Notes: a model not told the origin generated them from the sequence alone. Numbered from the stretch's first letter, positions 34,788 through 43,985 are shown. The stretch is 64,000 nt of DNA from Natrinema amylolyticus_A (GCF_042678045.1 NZ_JBHUDI010000002.1:62001-126000), one strand, 5' to 3'. Made by a program: numbers and translations.

Positions 34788-35765
34788 TCAGTCATCCGCC
34801 GTCGCCGTCTCGTCCGTTTCGCCGGCAGCCACCGCGTCGAAGCCGTCGACCGGCTGGTCGGGGATCAGCTGGTTGAGTTCCTGGGGAGCACCCAGCTGTG
34901 CGTCGGTCTCGTCGGGGTTTTCGAGTTCGGTGCGTCCGAACTGCACGGAGAGCTCGTCGGCGAGATGGAGCTTTATGGCTTCGAGGAGGGCCTCGGCTTC
35001 AAGAGGTTGGCCAAGCCTTTTGAGGTCTTCCTCTGTGGCATCCGCAGGGACGTTGAACGACCGCTGGGTAATGATCGGTCCCTGGTCGAGATCGGTGGTC
35101 ACGTAATGGGCGGTGACACCGGCGATGCGGGCTCCCTCCTCGAGAGCCTGTCTGTACGCGGCAGCACCGGGGAACGCCGGGAGCAGACTCGGATGGACGT
35201 TGATGATCCGACTCTCGTAGCGGAAGACGACTTCGGGCGAGAGGATACGGATGTAGCGAGCCAACGCGATCAGGTCGATGTCATAGTCTGTTAGCAAGTC
35301 GAGGAGTTCTTCTTCGTTGGGTGTCCCCTTCTCGTCGCCGATATCGTGGAAGGGAACGTCGTACTGCGCCGCGAGCGGCTGAAGGTCGTCGTGGTTCCCG
35401 ATGACCACCTCGATGTCCGCGTCCAGCTCGCCGCTGTTCCAGGCCTCGAGCAACGCTTCGAGGCAGTGGCTCTCTTTGGTGACGAGGACGGCGATGGACT
35501 GATTCTCGCAATCGGACGGGAACCGTACCTGAACGTCGACGCCGAACCCGTCGCAGAGATCCTCAAGGTCTTCCTGGAACTTCAGTTGAGTAGTGACCAT
35601 CTCCGACGTGTCGACTTTCATAGTCATCCGGAACGTACCGTCCCGAACTGCCTGGTCGAGGTCCACGATGTTGGCGTTGCGCTCGAAGAGGAAGGAAGTC
35701 ACCTCGGCAATGAGGCCCGTATCGTCTTCGCCGACGACCGTTATCTCTGTCCACTCGCGAGTCAT
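34788..35765 (-). CDS. purU: Formyltetrahydrofolate deformylase
   Basis: A 325-aa PurU. It has an N-terminal ACT domain (EITVVGEDDTGLIAEVTSFL) and a formyltransferase-like hydrolase domain with the catalytic triad Asn189, His191 (RIINVHPSLLPAFPGA) and Asp227 (TTDLDQGPII). It hydrolyses 10-formyl-THF to formate and THF. It is about 40 residues longer than bacterial PurU because of an acidic C-terminal tail (TELENPDETDAQLGAPQ...). With FolCP, the THF-dependent demethylase and formate dehydrogenase nearby it would vent one-carbon units as formate and free THF. The ACT domain suggests feedback, perhaps by glycine or methionine as in bacteria. Confidence 0.92.
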   Translation of the reverse strand: MTREWTEITVVGEDDTGLIAEVTSFLFERNANIVDLDQAVRDGTFRMTMKVDTSEMVTTQLKFQEDLEDLCDGFGVDVQVRFPSDCENQSIAVLVTKESHCLEALLEAWNSGELDADIEVVIGNHDDLQPLAAQYDVPFHDIGDEKGTPNEEELLDLLTDYDIDLIALARYIRILSPEVVFRYESRIINVHPSLLPAFPGAAAYRQALEEGARIAGVTAHYVTTDLDQGPIITQRSFNVPADATEEDLKRLGQPLEAEALLEAIKLHLADELSVQFGRTELENPDETDAQLGAPQELNQLIPDQPVDGFDAVAAGETDETATADD

Positions 35766-36082
35766 ACCAGCTCCCTCCGGCTACTGCCGTCGGTCGTTCT
35801 ACTCGTCTTCCATCGGCGCGATTCGAGAGAAGCTTCGCATTCACGTAGCAGTGATCTGTAGTCCGCCGAAACGGACGTCTCACGGTCTTTGAGAGGCATT
35901 CCGGGCATTACTTCCCGGCCTCCGGTAATTAACTTTGTTCCTCCTGAAACGCCAGGGATACGATGTGTTTTCGGAGTCGCAATATACCAAAAAATTCTGA
36001 CAGCACGAGAAGGCGTACGGTGTCCCGGACACCGAGCGACGGCGAAAACGCAGTCGCTCCAGGTAGGGGTGTGGCAAAGCGA
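35766..36082. other. Intergenic region between alaX and purU
   Basis: It contains a hairpin at 36018-36034 after alaX and, toward purU, an AT stretch TTAATTACC near 35924-35934 that could be a TATA box. No gene is visible. Confidence 0.45.
36018..36034 (-). terminator. Hairpin downstream of alaX
   Basis: A perfect 7-bp stem CGGTGTC/GACACCG with a 3-nt loop lies 49 nt after the alaX stop. It has no T-run. Confidence 0.3.
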
Positions 36083-37288
36083 CTACGCCTGCTCTCGAAG
36101 ATATTCGACAACGGTCGCCGGTTCTTCGTCTAACCCACCGCCCTGCGCAAAGGTCGAACCGCCGCCGCCGCCACCGCCGAACTCCGCTGTGACATCGTCG
36201 ACGACCTCGCTGGCGTCTGGCTCGCCCGTCGTCGCGACGACCAGGAACGAACCACCGTTGACGCCGGTAAGTGCGATTACGTCTCCCGCGTCTCCAGCGA
36301 GTTTTCTGACTCGCTCGGAAACGTCGTTCGGACCTATCCCCTCGACTTCGCCGACTATCCAATCGTCACCGTTCTTCGATACGGCTTCGTCAGCCAGGGT
36401 CTCTAGGTGTTCTTCCAGTAGACGCTCGTGTAACTGGTCGATCTCTTCCTTAAGCGAAGCGTTCTCCTGCACGAGACTGGTAGCGCGTTCCGGAAGATCC
36501 TCGATACTCGTCTCCATCACGTCCGCCGCACGCTTGGTGTTTTTTCTCTCGTCGATCCGCGTCTGGATGGCTGTGGGTCCGACAGCGTACTCGACGCGGA
36601 TGAGGTCAGATCCCGGATTCGAGACGTTCAACACCGTTATCGGTCCAATCTCGTTGGTATTCTTCACGTGCGTACCACCGCAGGCCGCGATGTCCCACTC
36701 GTCGATCTCGACCACGCGAACCGTATCGGACTGTTCGCTGTTGTCGGTCAGGTTGAACACCACGTCGTCGCGTCGACGGGCGCGCTCACTGTCCATTTCT
36801 TCCCATGTGATGTCTCGAGAGTCCCAGACGACTTCGTTCACCATTCGCTCGAACGTGATAGCGTTCACGTCGTCAGGATCGCGGTCAGTTTCGAAGTCCA
36901 GGCGAACTTTCTCCGATCCGATATCGAACCCGCCGTATTCAGGGTCCTCGAACAGTTTCCGTCCTGCACCGTACACCAAGTGACTCGCCGTGTGCGCTCG
37001 CATGCAGTAGGTCCGGAACTCTTCGTCAATGCGACCCGTGACGGCCTCTCCCGCTTCGAAGTCAGGCTCAGTCGCGAGAGTGTGGATGGTTTCCCCGTCG
37101 CGTTTTTGCACGTCGGTGACGTCGAGACCGTCCAGAGTCCCGCTGTCGGCCGGTTGTCCGCCCCCTTCCGGGTAAAAATACGTCTGATCCAAGCGGACCG
37201 CACGACCATCAACGGAACGAACGGTCGCCTCGAACTTCGTCACGTACGGCTCCTGGGCCGCTAGATTGTTCGTCGAGTCGGTGGCCAT
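36083..37288 (-). CDS. alaX: Alanyl-tRNA editing protein AlaX (long form with DHHA1 domain)
   Basis: A 401-aa free-standing editing protein. It shares the AlaRS editing core: QTYFYPEGGGQPADSG, zinc ligands His99/His103 (MRAHTASHLV) and Cys203/His207 (CGGTHVK). A helical linker (SLVQENASLKEEIDQLHERL) and a glycine-rich DHHA1 domain (AEFGGGGGGGSTFAQGG) make it the long form. It hydrolyses Ser-tRNA(Ala) or Gly-tRNA(Ala). I chose the ATG at 37288; the 30 upstream codons in frame are not homologous. No aminoacylation domain is present. Its placement among glycine- and serine-producing enzymes may be meaningful. Confidence 0.9.
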   Translation of the reverse strand: MATDSTNNLAAQEPYVTKFEATVRSVDGRAVRLDQTYFYPEGGGQPADSGTLDGLDVTDVQKRDGETIHTLATEPDFEAGEAVTGRIDEEFRTYCMRAHTASHLVYGAGRKLFEDPEYGGFDIGSEKVRLDFETDRDPDDVNAITFERMVNEVVWDSRDITWEEMDSERARRRDDVVFNLTDNSEQSDTVRVVEIDEWDIAACGGTHVKNTNEIGPITVLNVSNPGSDLIRVEYAVGPTAIQTRIDERKNTKRAADVMETSIEDLPERATSLVQENASLKEEIDQLHERLLEEHLETLADEAVSKNGDDWIVGEVEGIGPNDVSERVRKLAGDAGDVIALTGVNGGSFLVVATTGEPDASEVVDDVTAEFGGGGGGGSTFAQGGGLDEEPATVVEYLREQA

Positions 37289-37399
37289 AGTGGGGGTCTC
37301 GCTACACACTCTGATAAACACCACGGTGCCCGTAAAGCGTGAGACGCCGTTCGCCGACAGAGAGTTGCACTCTATCATACGGACTACTGTCAGTCAACT

Positions 37400-37434
37400 C
37401 CGGTGCAACCGCGACCGCCCTGCAGTTGCACCGG
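37400..37434. promoter_or_regulatory. 10-bp inverted repeat, candidate operator or leader hairpin
   Basis: The arms CCGGTGCAAC and GTTGCACCGG are perfectly complementary with a 15-nt spacer. It lies 264 nt upstream of folCP and 112 nt upstream of alaX. Confidence 0.4.
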
Positions 37435-37573
37435 GAACTCGGGACAGCAGACCGTATCGGAAGATGCAGCCGGTCGGCCAGCAGAGACGGTGCGAAACAC
37501 GACTTCAGATCGGTGGCGGGACAACGATAACCTCCAACCTCGATATCTATCCCACATTACAAGTTGTGGAGGC

Positions 37574-37639
37574 ATGAGCAGCGCCGACGATGAACCGAGG
37601 ACTATTTTCTCGGTAGAGGCGCCTGATGGTGGACGCTAA
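37574..37639 (+). CDS. Possible 21-codon small ORF upstream of folCP
   Basis: It encodes MSSADDEPRTIFSVEAPDGG plus Arg. The acidic composition and the purine-rich GTGGAGG 7 nt before the ATG are favourable. It ends 58 nt before folCP. It could be a leader peptide or chance; no homologue is recognised. Confidence 0.25.
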   Translation: MSSADDEPRTIFSVEAPDGGR

Positions 37640-37697
37640 CCGGCCGAGATAGCGATGCGGCAACACATTAATACCGATACCGGTACCCCTATTTGAC

Positions 37698-40112
37698 ATG
37701 GAGTACCACGAGGCAGTTAACTATCTAGAGAATCTAGACCGCTCCCGCCCAAAACTCGGGACGGAGACGACCGCTAGGATGCTATCTGATCTCGGAAACC
37801 CACACGAGAGAGTCGACTGCGTCCAGATAGCGGGATCGAACGGGAAAGGAAGCACAGCGGTGATGCTCGAACGGGTTCTGCGGGAGGCCGACCTCGACGT
37901 CGGTCTGTATACTTCGCCGGATCTGAACGACTTCCGCGAGCGGATCCGGATCAACGGGCGGAAAGTCTCGAAGGAACGCGTCCGATCGTTCGCCGAGAAG
38001 ATCAAACCGTGTATCTCTCGACTGCGCGGCGACGGTGACTGCCCCACGTACTTCGAGGTGCTTACCGTACTCGCACTGCAGCATTTTGCCAGCGAAGACG
38101 TCGACGTGGCGATCCTCGAAGTCGGTATCGGCGGTCGGCACGACGCGACGAGCGTCGTAGATCCGGTGGCCAGTGCCGTCACGAACGTGAGCCTTGAGCA
38201 CACCGACGTCCTCGGTGAGACGGTCGACGAGATCGCCCGAGACAAAGCGCAAGTCGCACCGGACGGGAAACGGCTCGTAACGAGTGCGGATGGCGAAGCG
38301 CTCGAGGCGATCCAAGCCGAAACAGAGGTCGTTACTGTGGGGGAAGCAGAGACCGACATCATCGCCCGAGAGGGTGAAATGTGCTCGCAGGTCGAAACAA
38401 CCGTATTGATACTTGGTCGGGAGTGGGATGTCTCGACGAACCTTCCGTTGCTCGGCCAGCACCAGGCGACAAACGCCGGAGTTGCGGCGACTCTCGCCCG
38501 ACAAGTAGCGAACGTCGAGACCGCGGTGATCGAGCGCGGACTCCGCCGCGCCCACTGGCCTGGCCGGTTCGAAGTGATGTCGACCGATCCGCTGGTGATC
38601 CTGGACGGTGCTCACAACCCGGCCGCGTGTGAGACGCTCACCGATCTCGTCGACCGGTACGAGTTCGATGGATTACACCTCGTCTTCGGCGCGATGAAAG
38701 AGAAAGACCACTCGAGAATGGCAGCGGAGCTCCCCGAATCGGACGTTCTTCACCTCTGTCAGCCAGACGTGAGTCGGGCCGCGTCCTTCGACACGTTGAC
38801 GGACGCGTTCGAGACGTCTGCAACTCAGATTGAGCGGGGCGAGACGGTACAGACGGCGGTCGAACGGGCGCTCAACTCGGCAGACGGCGACGACTGCGTG
38901 CTGATCACCGGTTCGCTGTACGTCGTCGCCGAAGCCCGCGATCGATGGACACAGCGCCAGATCCCCAAACAAGCGGATACACTCGACGATGCGCGGTCTG
39001 TTCTCTCCGAAGCGTGCGTTCAGGACGGGTTCACCAACCAGGTCGCTAAAGACACCGTCACCTATACGTTCAAAACTCGGTTGCGCGAGAAGCAGGCAGA
39101 GTATCTACAGCAGACGATGCAATCCATCGGCGGGACGTGTGCCGCCTCGGAAATCGATTCTCCCGGGAGACATGTATCCGTCGTCCTGTCTGGAACTGCC
39201 GCCCAGTATGAACGTCTGGCCGACACGATCCAGAACAGTGATCTGGGTCTTTCGTACGTTTCGGAACGGTTCAGGGAGATCATCAGCGAGGGCGAGGAAA
39301 GAGACCAGCATCCATGGGATGCCGACACGGCAGTCATGGGTATCCTGAACGTCACTCCGGACAGTTTCTACGACGGCGGCCGGTACGCTCAGGTGGAGGA
39401 CGCCGTCCGACGAGTTCGTGAAATGGTTTCCGCGGGCGCAGACATCGTCGATGTCGGCGGCGAGAGTACGCGTCCGGGAGCCGATCCGATCACGGTTGAG
39501 GAGGAGATCGAGCGCGTGGTCCCGGTTATCGAACGCATCTCCGGGACAGACGTGCCGATCTCTGTCGATACGAGGAGGGCTGCTGTCGCAGACGCCGCCC
39601 TGGAGGCGGGCGCAGACATAATCAACGACGTCTCCGGACTGGCGGACCCGGACATGCGGTTCGTCGCTGCCGACCACGACGCGCCGGTCGTCGTCATGCA
39701 CAGCGTAAATGCCCCGGTCGATCCGGACCGATCGACGGCGTACGACGATGTCGTTGAGGACGTCATCCGTGAACTCGGCCAACGAGTGTTGCTCGCCGAA
39801 CAGGCGGGACTCGATCGCGATCAGATCATCGTCGATCCCGGACTCGGGTTCGGAAAGTCCGCCGCAGAGTGCTTCGAGTTGGTCAACAGGCTAGGGGAAC
39901 TACGTGCTCTCGGTTGCCCGATCATGGTCGGCCATTCCCGCAAGTCCATGTTCGAGCGCGTTGACTGCAGTGTTGACGAGCGACTACCGCCGACGGTAGC
40001 AACGACGACCATGGCGGCCGAGCGAGGTGCGGATATCGTCCGCGTCCATGACGTCGCAGAGAACGCTACTGCGATCCGGACGGTTCGAGAAACGAACAGT
40101 ACGAACAGATAG
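37698..40112 (+). CDS. folCP: Bifunctional folylpolyglutamate synthase / dihydropteroate synthase
   Basis: An 804-aa fusion known from haloarchaea. Residues 1-430 are FolC: ATP loop GSNGKGSTAVM (about 46-56), LEVGIGGRHDATSVVD and LDGAHNPAA. A bridging domain of about 100 residues follows (TVTYTFKTRLREKQAEYLQQ). Residues 547-800 are FolP: MGILNVTPDSFYDGG, ADIVDVGGESTRPGADP, VDPGLGFGKSAAECF and CPIMVGHSRKS. It makes dihydropteroate, adds glutamate, and supplies polyglutamylated folate. Its place beside PurU and a THF-dependent demethylase ties folate supply to one-carbon oxidation here. Whether a second copy exists elsewhere in the genome cannot be told. Confidence 0.95.
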   Translation: MEYHEAVNYLENLDRSRPKLGTETTARMLSDLGNPHERVDCVQIAGSNGKGSTAVMLERVLREADLDVGLYTSPDLNDFRERIRINGRKVSKERVRSFAEKIKPCISRLRGDGDCPTYFEVLTVLALQHFASEDVDVAILEVGIGGRHDATSVVDPVASAVTNVSLEHTDVLGETVDEIARDKAQVAPDGKRLVTSADGEALEAIQAETEVVTVGEAETDIIAREGEMCSQVETTVLILGREWDVSTNLPLLGQHQATNAGVAATLARQVANVETAVIERGLRRAHWPGRFEVMSTDPLVILDGAHNPAACETLTDLVDRYEFDGLHLVFGAMKEKDHSRMAAELPESDVLHLCQPDVSRAASFDTLTDAFETSATQIERGETVQTAVERALNSADGDDCVLITGSLYVVAEARDRWTQRQIPKQADTLDDARSVLSEACVQDGFTNQVAKDTVTYTFKTRLREKQAEYLQQTMQSIGGTCAASEIDSPGRHVSVVLSGTAAQYERLADTIQNSDLGLSYVSERFREIISEGEERDQHPWDADTAVMGILNVTPDSFYDGGRYAQVEDAVRRVREMVSAGADIVDVGGESTRPGADPITVEEEIERVVPVIERISGTDVPISVDTRRAAVADAALEAGADIINDVSGLADPDMRFVAADHDAPVVVMHSVNAPVDPDRSTAYDDVVEDVIRELGQRVLLAEQAGLDRDQIIVDPGLGFGKSAAECFELVNRLGELRALGCPIMVGHSRKSMFERVDCSVDERLPPTVATTTMAAERGADIVRVHDVAENATAIRTVRETNSTNR

Positions 40113-40162
40113 GAGACGATACGAGTTCCGAGGCGGCAGACTAATCGATACGCCGCCCGTAC

Positions 40163-42121
40163 TCAGGGCGCCACACCGAACGACGAGGTGGTAAGAATAG
40201 AAGAAAAGTTGGCGTCGAGCTCGTCGGCTTCCTCGGGGAGAACTGCTGCAACGACGTAGTCCGCGTGCCCTTCGAAATATGTCAGAAGTCCATAAATACG
40301 ATCAGCGTCGAGCATCTCTACAGCATCGATAACGACGATCGGGAGTTCCGAGCTAACGTCGTGTGCGATATACCCCGCGAGCGCAACGACGAGACCGACA
40401 ACTTCCCGTTCGCTTTTACTCAGAGTGTCGATCGTATCCTCGTAGGCAGCCCCGTCGGCAGTTGACCGCACGACGTGTAGTTCGAAATCGGTCCGAGATG
40501 TCGTTCGCTTCGTCGTATCGGTGAGACGTTCAATCCACACGCGCTCGATGTTTTCGTACTCTAACTTGTCTATCACCTGCTGCATCGACTCGTTGAACGC
40601 GGAAACGAGATCGCGCTCTATCGTTTCGATCCGGTCGCGCTGTTCCTGAAGCTGCTCGGATATGGACTCGCGCTCGGCCTCGAGATCGTCACGTTCGGCA
40701 CGTTCGGACTCGATCCGTTCGATCTCTGTCTCGATGTCGTTGTGTTCGTTCTCGAGTTGGCCGCGTCTGTACTCGAGATCGCTCACATCGCCGTGTAGCT
40801 CGATGAGTTCGTCGTCTTCCCCGTCGATCTCTTCGGCTTTCGTTTGAAGCTCTTCGATCTCACTCTGGAGCGACGATCGGTCGTCCTCAAGCCCCTCGAG
40901 TTGCTGCTCTCGGCGCTCGATTTCGTCTTCGATCGACTGTTTTCTGTCTGTAAGCCGTTCGTGCTTTTCGCGTTGCGTTTCGAGCTGTCGCTTCCGGCTT
41001 TCGAGAGACTCAATCCGATCAGCGATCACTCTCTGTTGGTCGCGTTTTTCCTCGAGGATCTCCTTGACGACCCGGACCTGCTCCGCTATCTCCGACCGCT
41101 CGACGGTGTTCCCGCACGTCCAGCACGTGATCGTCCGAGATGTCGGATCGAGTTCGCTGACGATGTCGTCGGACTTCATTTGGTCGGGGATATCGGTCTC
41201 GTCGTCCAGCAGTTGCCCGTTCATCTCTACGATCGGGCTGAGTGCGTTGATCGTCGTTGTCAGCTGCTGTTTTTGATGGTGGAGTTGCTCGATCTCGGTT
41301 TCAATCTCGTCGAGATCCTGTGTTTCGTCGGGACCTTGAATCTCAGTCAACTTATCTGAAATTTCATCGAGATCATCATGAAGCGATGATACCGCCTCTT
41401 TTTGTGTTCGGATTCTGTCTCGGATCGTCTCCCGCTCTGTGCGTTTCTGTTTTAGTTCCTTGAGTATCTGCTCACCTTCGTCTGTCCCTCCGCTCGCTTC
41501 TCTTTCCTCGATAACCTCGCGTTTTGCCTCTAAGGATTCCTCGACGTCCCGTATCTCTTCTTGCAAGCTATCGGCCTTCGTCTGGAGCGTCGGAAGGCGA
41601 TCTTCCATCCGATCTATCTTTTCGAGTCGGCTATCAATATCGTCTTTTCTGGCCTTCAGCCGATCGATCTCCGATTCGATCTCCTCGGTATCGATCGGTC
41701 TCATCAGCAAGTCGTAAATATCGTCGTCGCTGACAATAGCTCGTCGAACCGGGTTCGTTTCACCGAGCGCGACAAACAGTTCACAGAGCTGGTTTAGGTC
41801 GGAAACACGGTCGGCGTCGGAGACAACCGAACTGCCGTTTTTCGCGGTTAGATCGACGTAGTAGTAGTCGTCGTCCGTTTCAAGCTTGACGTACCCCTCG
41901 TCAGCGTCGCTTTTCAATTTCGGATCGTTCCCCCCGAGGACAGCAGAAAGTGCACGCAAAAAGGAGGACTTGTTTGACGCGTTTTCTCCCGAAAGTAGCG
42001 TGACTCCTGGTGAGAGCGTCACTTCTCCTTCCGATATTCCCCCGATGTTACGAACACGTATACGAAGATCACCAAGTTCTCCGGCAGTATTATCACTCGC
42101 TGTTGTATTATTATATGACAT
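40163..42121 (-). CDS. Archaea-specific SMC-related protein with zinc hook
   Basis: A 652-aa Rad50/SMC-like ATPase. The N-terminal head has GENASNKSSFLRAL (residues 45-58) in place of Walker A. A long coiled coil runs from about 145 to 550, broken in the middle by the zinc hook CWTC (Cys333, Cys336). The C-terminal head has a signature-like TLSKSEREVVGLVVALAGY and Walker B-like PIVVIDAVEMLDADR, in which the usual Glu after Asp is Ala. It is shorter than Rad50, as is usual for this haloarchaeal family. The gene upstream on the same strand is an RdfA homologue. The pair has been linked to cell shape in Haloferax, but paralogues are many. Confidence 0.85.
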   Translation of the reverse strand: MSYNNTTASDNTAGELGDLRIRVRNIGGISEGEVTLSPGVTLLSGENASNKSSFLRALSAVLGGNDPKLKSDADEGYVKLETDDDYYYVDLTAKNGSSVVSDADRVSDLNQLCELFVALGETNPVRRAIVSDDDIYDLLMRPIDTEEIESEIDRLKARKDDIDSRLEKIDRMEDRLPTLQTKADSLQEEIRDVEESLEAKREVIEEREASGGTDEGEQILKELKQKRTERETIRDRIRTQKEAVSSLHDDLDEISDKLTEIQGPDETQDLDEIETEIEQLHHQKQQLTTTINALSPIVEMNGQLLDDETDIPDQMKSDDIVSELDPTSRTITCWTCGNTVERSEIAEQVRVVKEILEEKRDQQRVIADRIESLESRKRQLETQREKHERLTDRKQSIEDEIERREQQLEGLEDDRSSLQSEIEELQTKAEEIDGEDDELIELHGDVSDLEYRRGQLENEHNDIETEIERIESERAERDDLEAERESISEQLQEQRDRIETIERDLVSAFNESMQQVIDKLEYENIERVWIERLTDTTKRTTSRTDFELHVVRSTADGAAYEDTIDTLSKSEREVVGLVVALAGYIAHDVSSELPIVVIDAVEMLDADRIYGLLTYFEGHADYVVAAVLPEEADELDANFSSILTTSSFGVAP

Positions 42122-42201
42122 GGTTGTTCACTATTTGATAGTATCCGACACTTGAGTATCTGAATACTAAACGCCCATAATCTTCAATCTTATGCCAACA
42201 T

Positions 42202-42810
42202 TCATTTCTCTGGATCATCGGCGCAGTTGCAACGGCCCCGTTCCAGAAGCCGAGAGAACGTATACTCCTCCCCACACTTCGTGCAGGCGATTCGGAGGCT
42301 CAACGTCACGTCCACGTCGCTGATCATCACATGACCGGCAGAGCGAAGTCGGTCGATCGTACGTTCGGTGATGACCTCAGTCCGGGATAATAGTTTGAAT
42401 ACTGTATTTTTTGCATCGGACATATTCACATTCGCCTCATTAGAAGTATCCATATCGAGACATTCTTGGAGGTGTGTTCGAATAGTCTGGTAGCTAACAA
42501 AATCTGACGTGACTGCTTCCGGATCTATCCCTGATCGTCTGAGCCGGTCGTTTACTTCGACTTTCGAACCCGAGCTCACGTCGTCGTCAGTGAGAAGGTG
42601 ATACGTATTTTCGACTTCCCCCTCGATTATTTCGGCTCGGGCATCCCGCATCGCGGCCTCAAGAACCCGCTGGTTGAAGTAGCTCTCGAGATCTCGAAGG
42701 CTCGCATCGGAATTCTGTCGCCGTTCTCGTAGCTCCGCGTCAATGCCGTCGAGTTCCCACTTCTCGCACACTCGATCTATCTTGCACTCTCGACTGTCGT
42801 CAACTGACAT
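42202..42810 (-). CDS. rdfA: RdfA family (rod-determining factor-like) protein
   Basis: A 202-aa protein with a charged N-terminal part (ECKIDRVCEKWELDGIDAEL, then LRDLESYFNQRVLEAAMRDA), a central helix-rich region (VNDRLRRSGIDPEAVTSDFV then SYQTIRTHLQECLDMD) and a C-terminal zinc ribbon (CTKCGEEYTFSRLLERGRCNC). This order matches the haloarchaeal RdfA family, usually next to an SMC-like gene, as here with 80 nt between them. It probably works with the SMC-like protein as a regulator or loader. Being in an accessory-looking region, it may be one of several paralogues rather than the shape-determining one. Confidence 0.75.
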   Translation of the reverse strand: MSVDDSRECKIDRVCEKWELDGIDAELRERRQNSDASLRDLESYFNQRVLEAAMRDARAEIIEGEVENTYHLLTDDDVSSGSKVEVNDRLRRSGIDPEAVTSDFVSYQTIRTHLQECLDMDTSNEANVNMSDAKNTVFKLLSRTEVITERTIDRLRSAGHVMISDVDVTLSLRIACTKCGEEYTFSRLLERGRCNCADDPEK

Positions 42811-43126
42811 TAGCTACCTGTAGAACTTGCGCTGGAGCACCGGGTCCATTGTCGATTTACTCACGGTACAGAAAACGAATCGTCGCATATCTCATCTTGG
42901 GTTCAAACCTAAATAATGATAACGGTATGTTGAAACCCTCTGCTACGCTTTCGGAAGCAGGCTGTTGTATCATAGTAATTTATATCGTCAGAGCGTTGGT
43001 AACGACATAAAGCAGCTAGACTGCGAGCGTACCCATCCACAATGAGAGCAACAATAAAAAGTCAGTTCGCCACAACACTCGACCGGTTACTCAGCTCGTA
43101 TATTTAAATAGAAGAGGAGTAATAAA
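42811..43126. promoter_or_regulatory. Divergent promoters for rdfA-type gene and Bat-type regulator
   Basis: On the plus side TATATTTAAATAG (43098-43110) followed by AGAGGAG just before the ATG is a strong haloarchaeal promoter with a purine-rich site. On the minus side no sharp TATA box was seen. There is no gene. Confidence 0.5.
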
Positions 43127-43780
43127 ATGTCAATAACAGCGAAATCATACATCGAACACGAAGATCTAGCGCTCGTTCCGACGTTGCACGAACTCGACGG
43201 CATAAATATCAGGGTGATCCACCAGGCTACGACTGATCCGAGTTCCGGTACTTTCCCGTTCGTGATCGAGTACGATGATGTCGAAGAGCTAGAAGATACA
43301 CTCGACTCAGACCATACTGTGAGCGATTACGAACGGATAGATAGTAATAATGGCACCAATATATACCATATACGACATACAGATGAAGCCAAACTTATCA
43401 GTCCGGCTGTGACTCAGGCTAATGGATTCCTCTTGCAAGCAGAGACAAAAGATAAAGGATGGCTGATTCAGGCACAACTACCGAGCCGAGACGCACTTCA
43501 CTCGGTGTGGGAGCGTGCGAGGGAGAACGACATCAGTTTCAGTTTGCTTGAACTCTACGAAAAAAGGAAAGGAGGTTCCAGTAGTTCGTTCGGTTTAACA
43601 GAAGAACAACAGAAGGCTCTCGAGATCGCGTACGAAAAGGGATACTTCAGCGAACCACGTGAGATGTCACTCGAGGACGTTGCCAACGAAGTCGGTGTCT
43701 CCTCTACAGCGATGAGCGGCCGTCTTCGCCGAGGGATGAGAAATCTACTTTCCTCAACACTTATCGAAGATCAGGAATGA
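43127..43780 (+). CDS. Bacterio-opsin activator (Bat)-type HTH regulator
   Basis: A 217-aa haloarchaeal regulator. Residues 1-150 form the Bat-associated sensor-like domain (VIHQATTDPSSGTFPFVIEY then GWLIQAQLPSRDALHSVWER). Residues 158-215 are the HTH-10 domain: LTEEQQKALEIAYEKGYFSE, MSLEDVANEVGVSSTAMSGR and LRRGMRNLLSS. Such proteins activate nearby or global metabolic genes. A strong TATA box and GGAG site precede the ATG. It is divergent from the RdfA/SMC pair and 0.9 kb from the Rieske oxygenase operon. An ISH3 fragment abuts its 3' end. Its target is unknown. Confidence 0.85.
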   Translation: MSITAKSYIEHEDLALVPTLHELDGINIRVIHQATTDPSSGTFPFVIEYDDVEELEDTLDSDHTVSDYERIDSNNGTNIYHIRHTDEAKLISPAVTQANGFLLQAETKDKGWLIQAQLPSRDALHSVWERARENDISFSLLELYEKRKGGSSSSFGLTEEQQKALEIAYEKGYFSEPREMSLEDVANEVGVSSTAMSGRLRRGMRNLLSSTLIEDQE

Positions 43781-43790
43781 TCTTCGCTTC

Positions 43791-43985
43791 GGCGTCATGA
43801 CCATTTATTTTGACCGCGAATTCTACGATAGCACGTGTCTCACGTTGCTTCAGGCGCACAACCACGCGTACATGATACCGATCGTCCGGTAAAGAAAGAC
43901 GATCAAGCAGGAACTCTCGAACGGACGGAATCGAGTAATTCAGCACGATATTGAGCCGCCGTTGATGATGATCTTGGCACTCGCA
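43791..43985 (+). pseudogene. ISH3-family transposase fragment, middle region
   Basis: LRFGVMTIYFDREFYDSTCL and TLLQAHNHAYMIPIVR match the ISH3 block around the second catalytic Asp. A stop and KTIKQELSNGRNRVIQH follow. It begins about 10 nt after the Bat-type gene. Confidence 0.7.

Larger units (their letters stand above)
37289..37697. promoter_or_regulatory. Divergent region between alaX and folCP
   Basis: A perfect 10-bp inverted repeat CCGGTGCAAC...GTTGCACCGG (37400-37434, 15-nt spacer) and an extra GTTGCAC at 37363-37370 suggest an operator or RNA hairpin. A 21-codon frame (37574-37639) preceded by GTGGAGGC could be a small leader peptide. The folCP TATA-like area is near 37667-37675. 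Confidence 0.45.
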
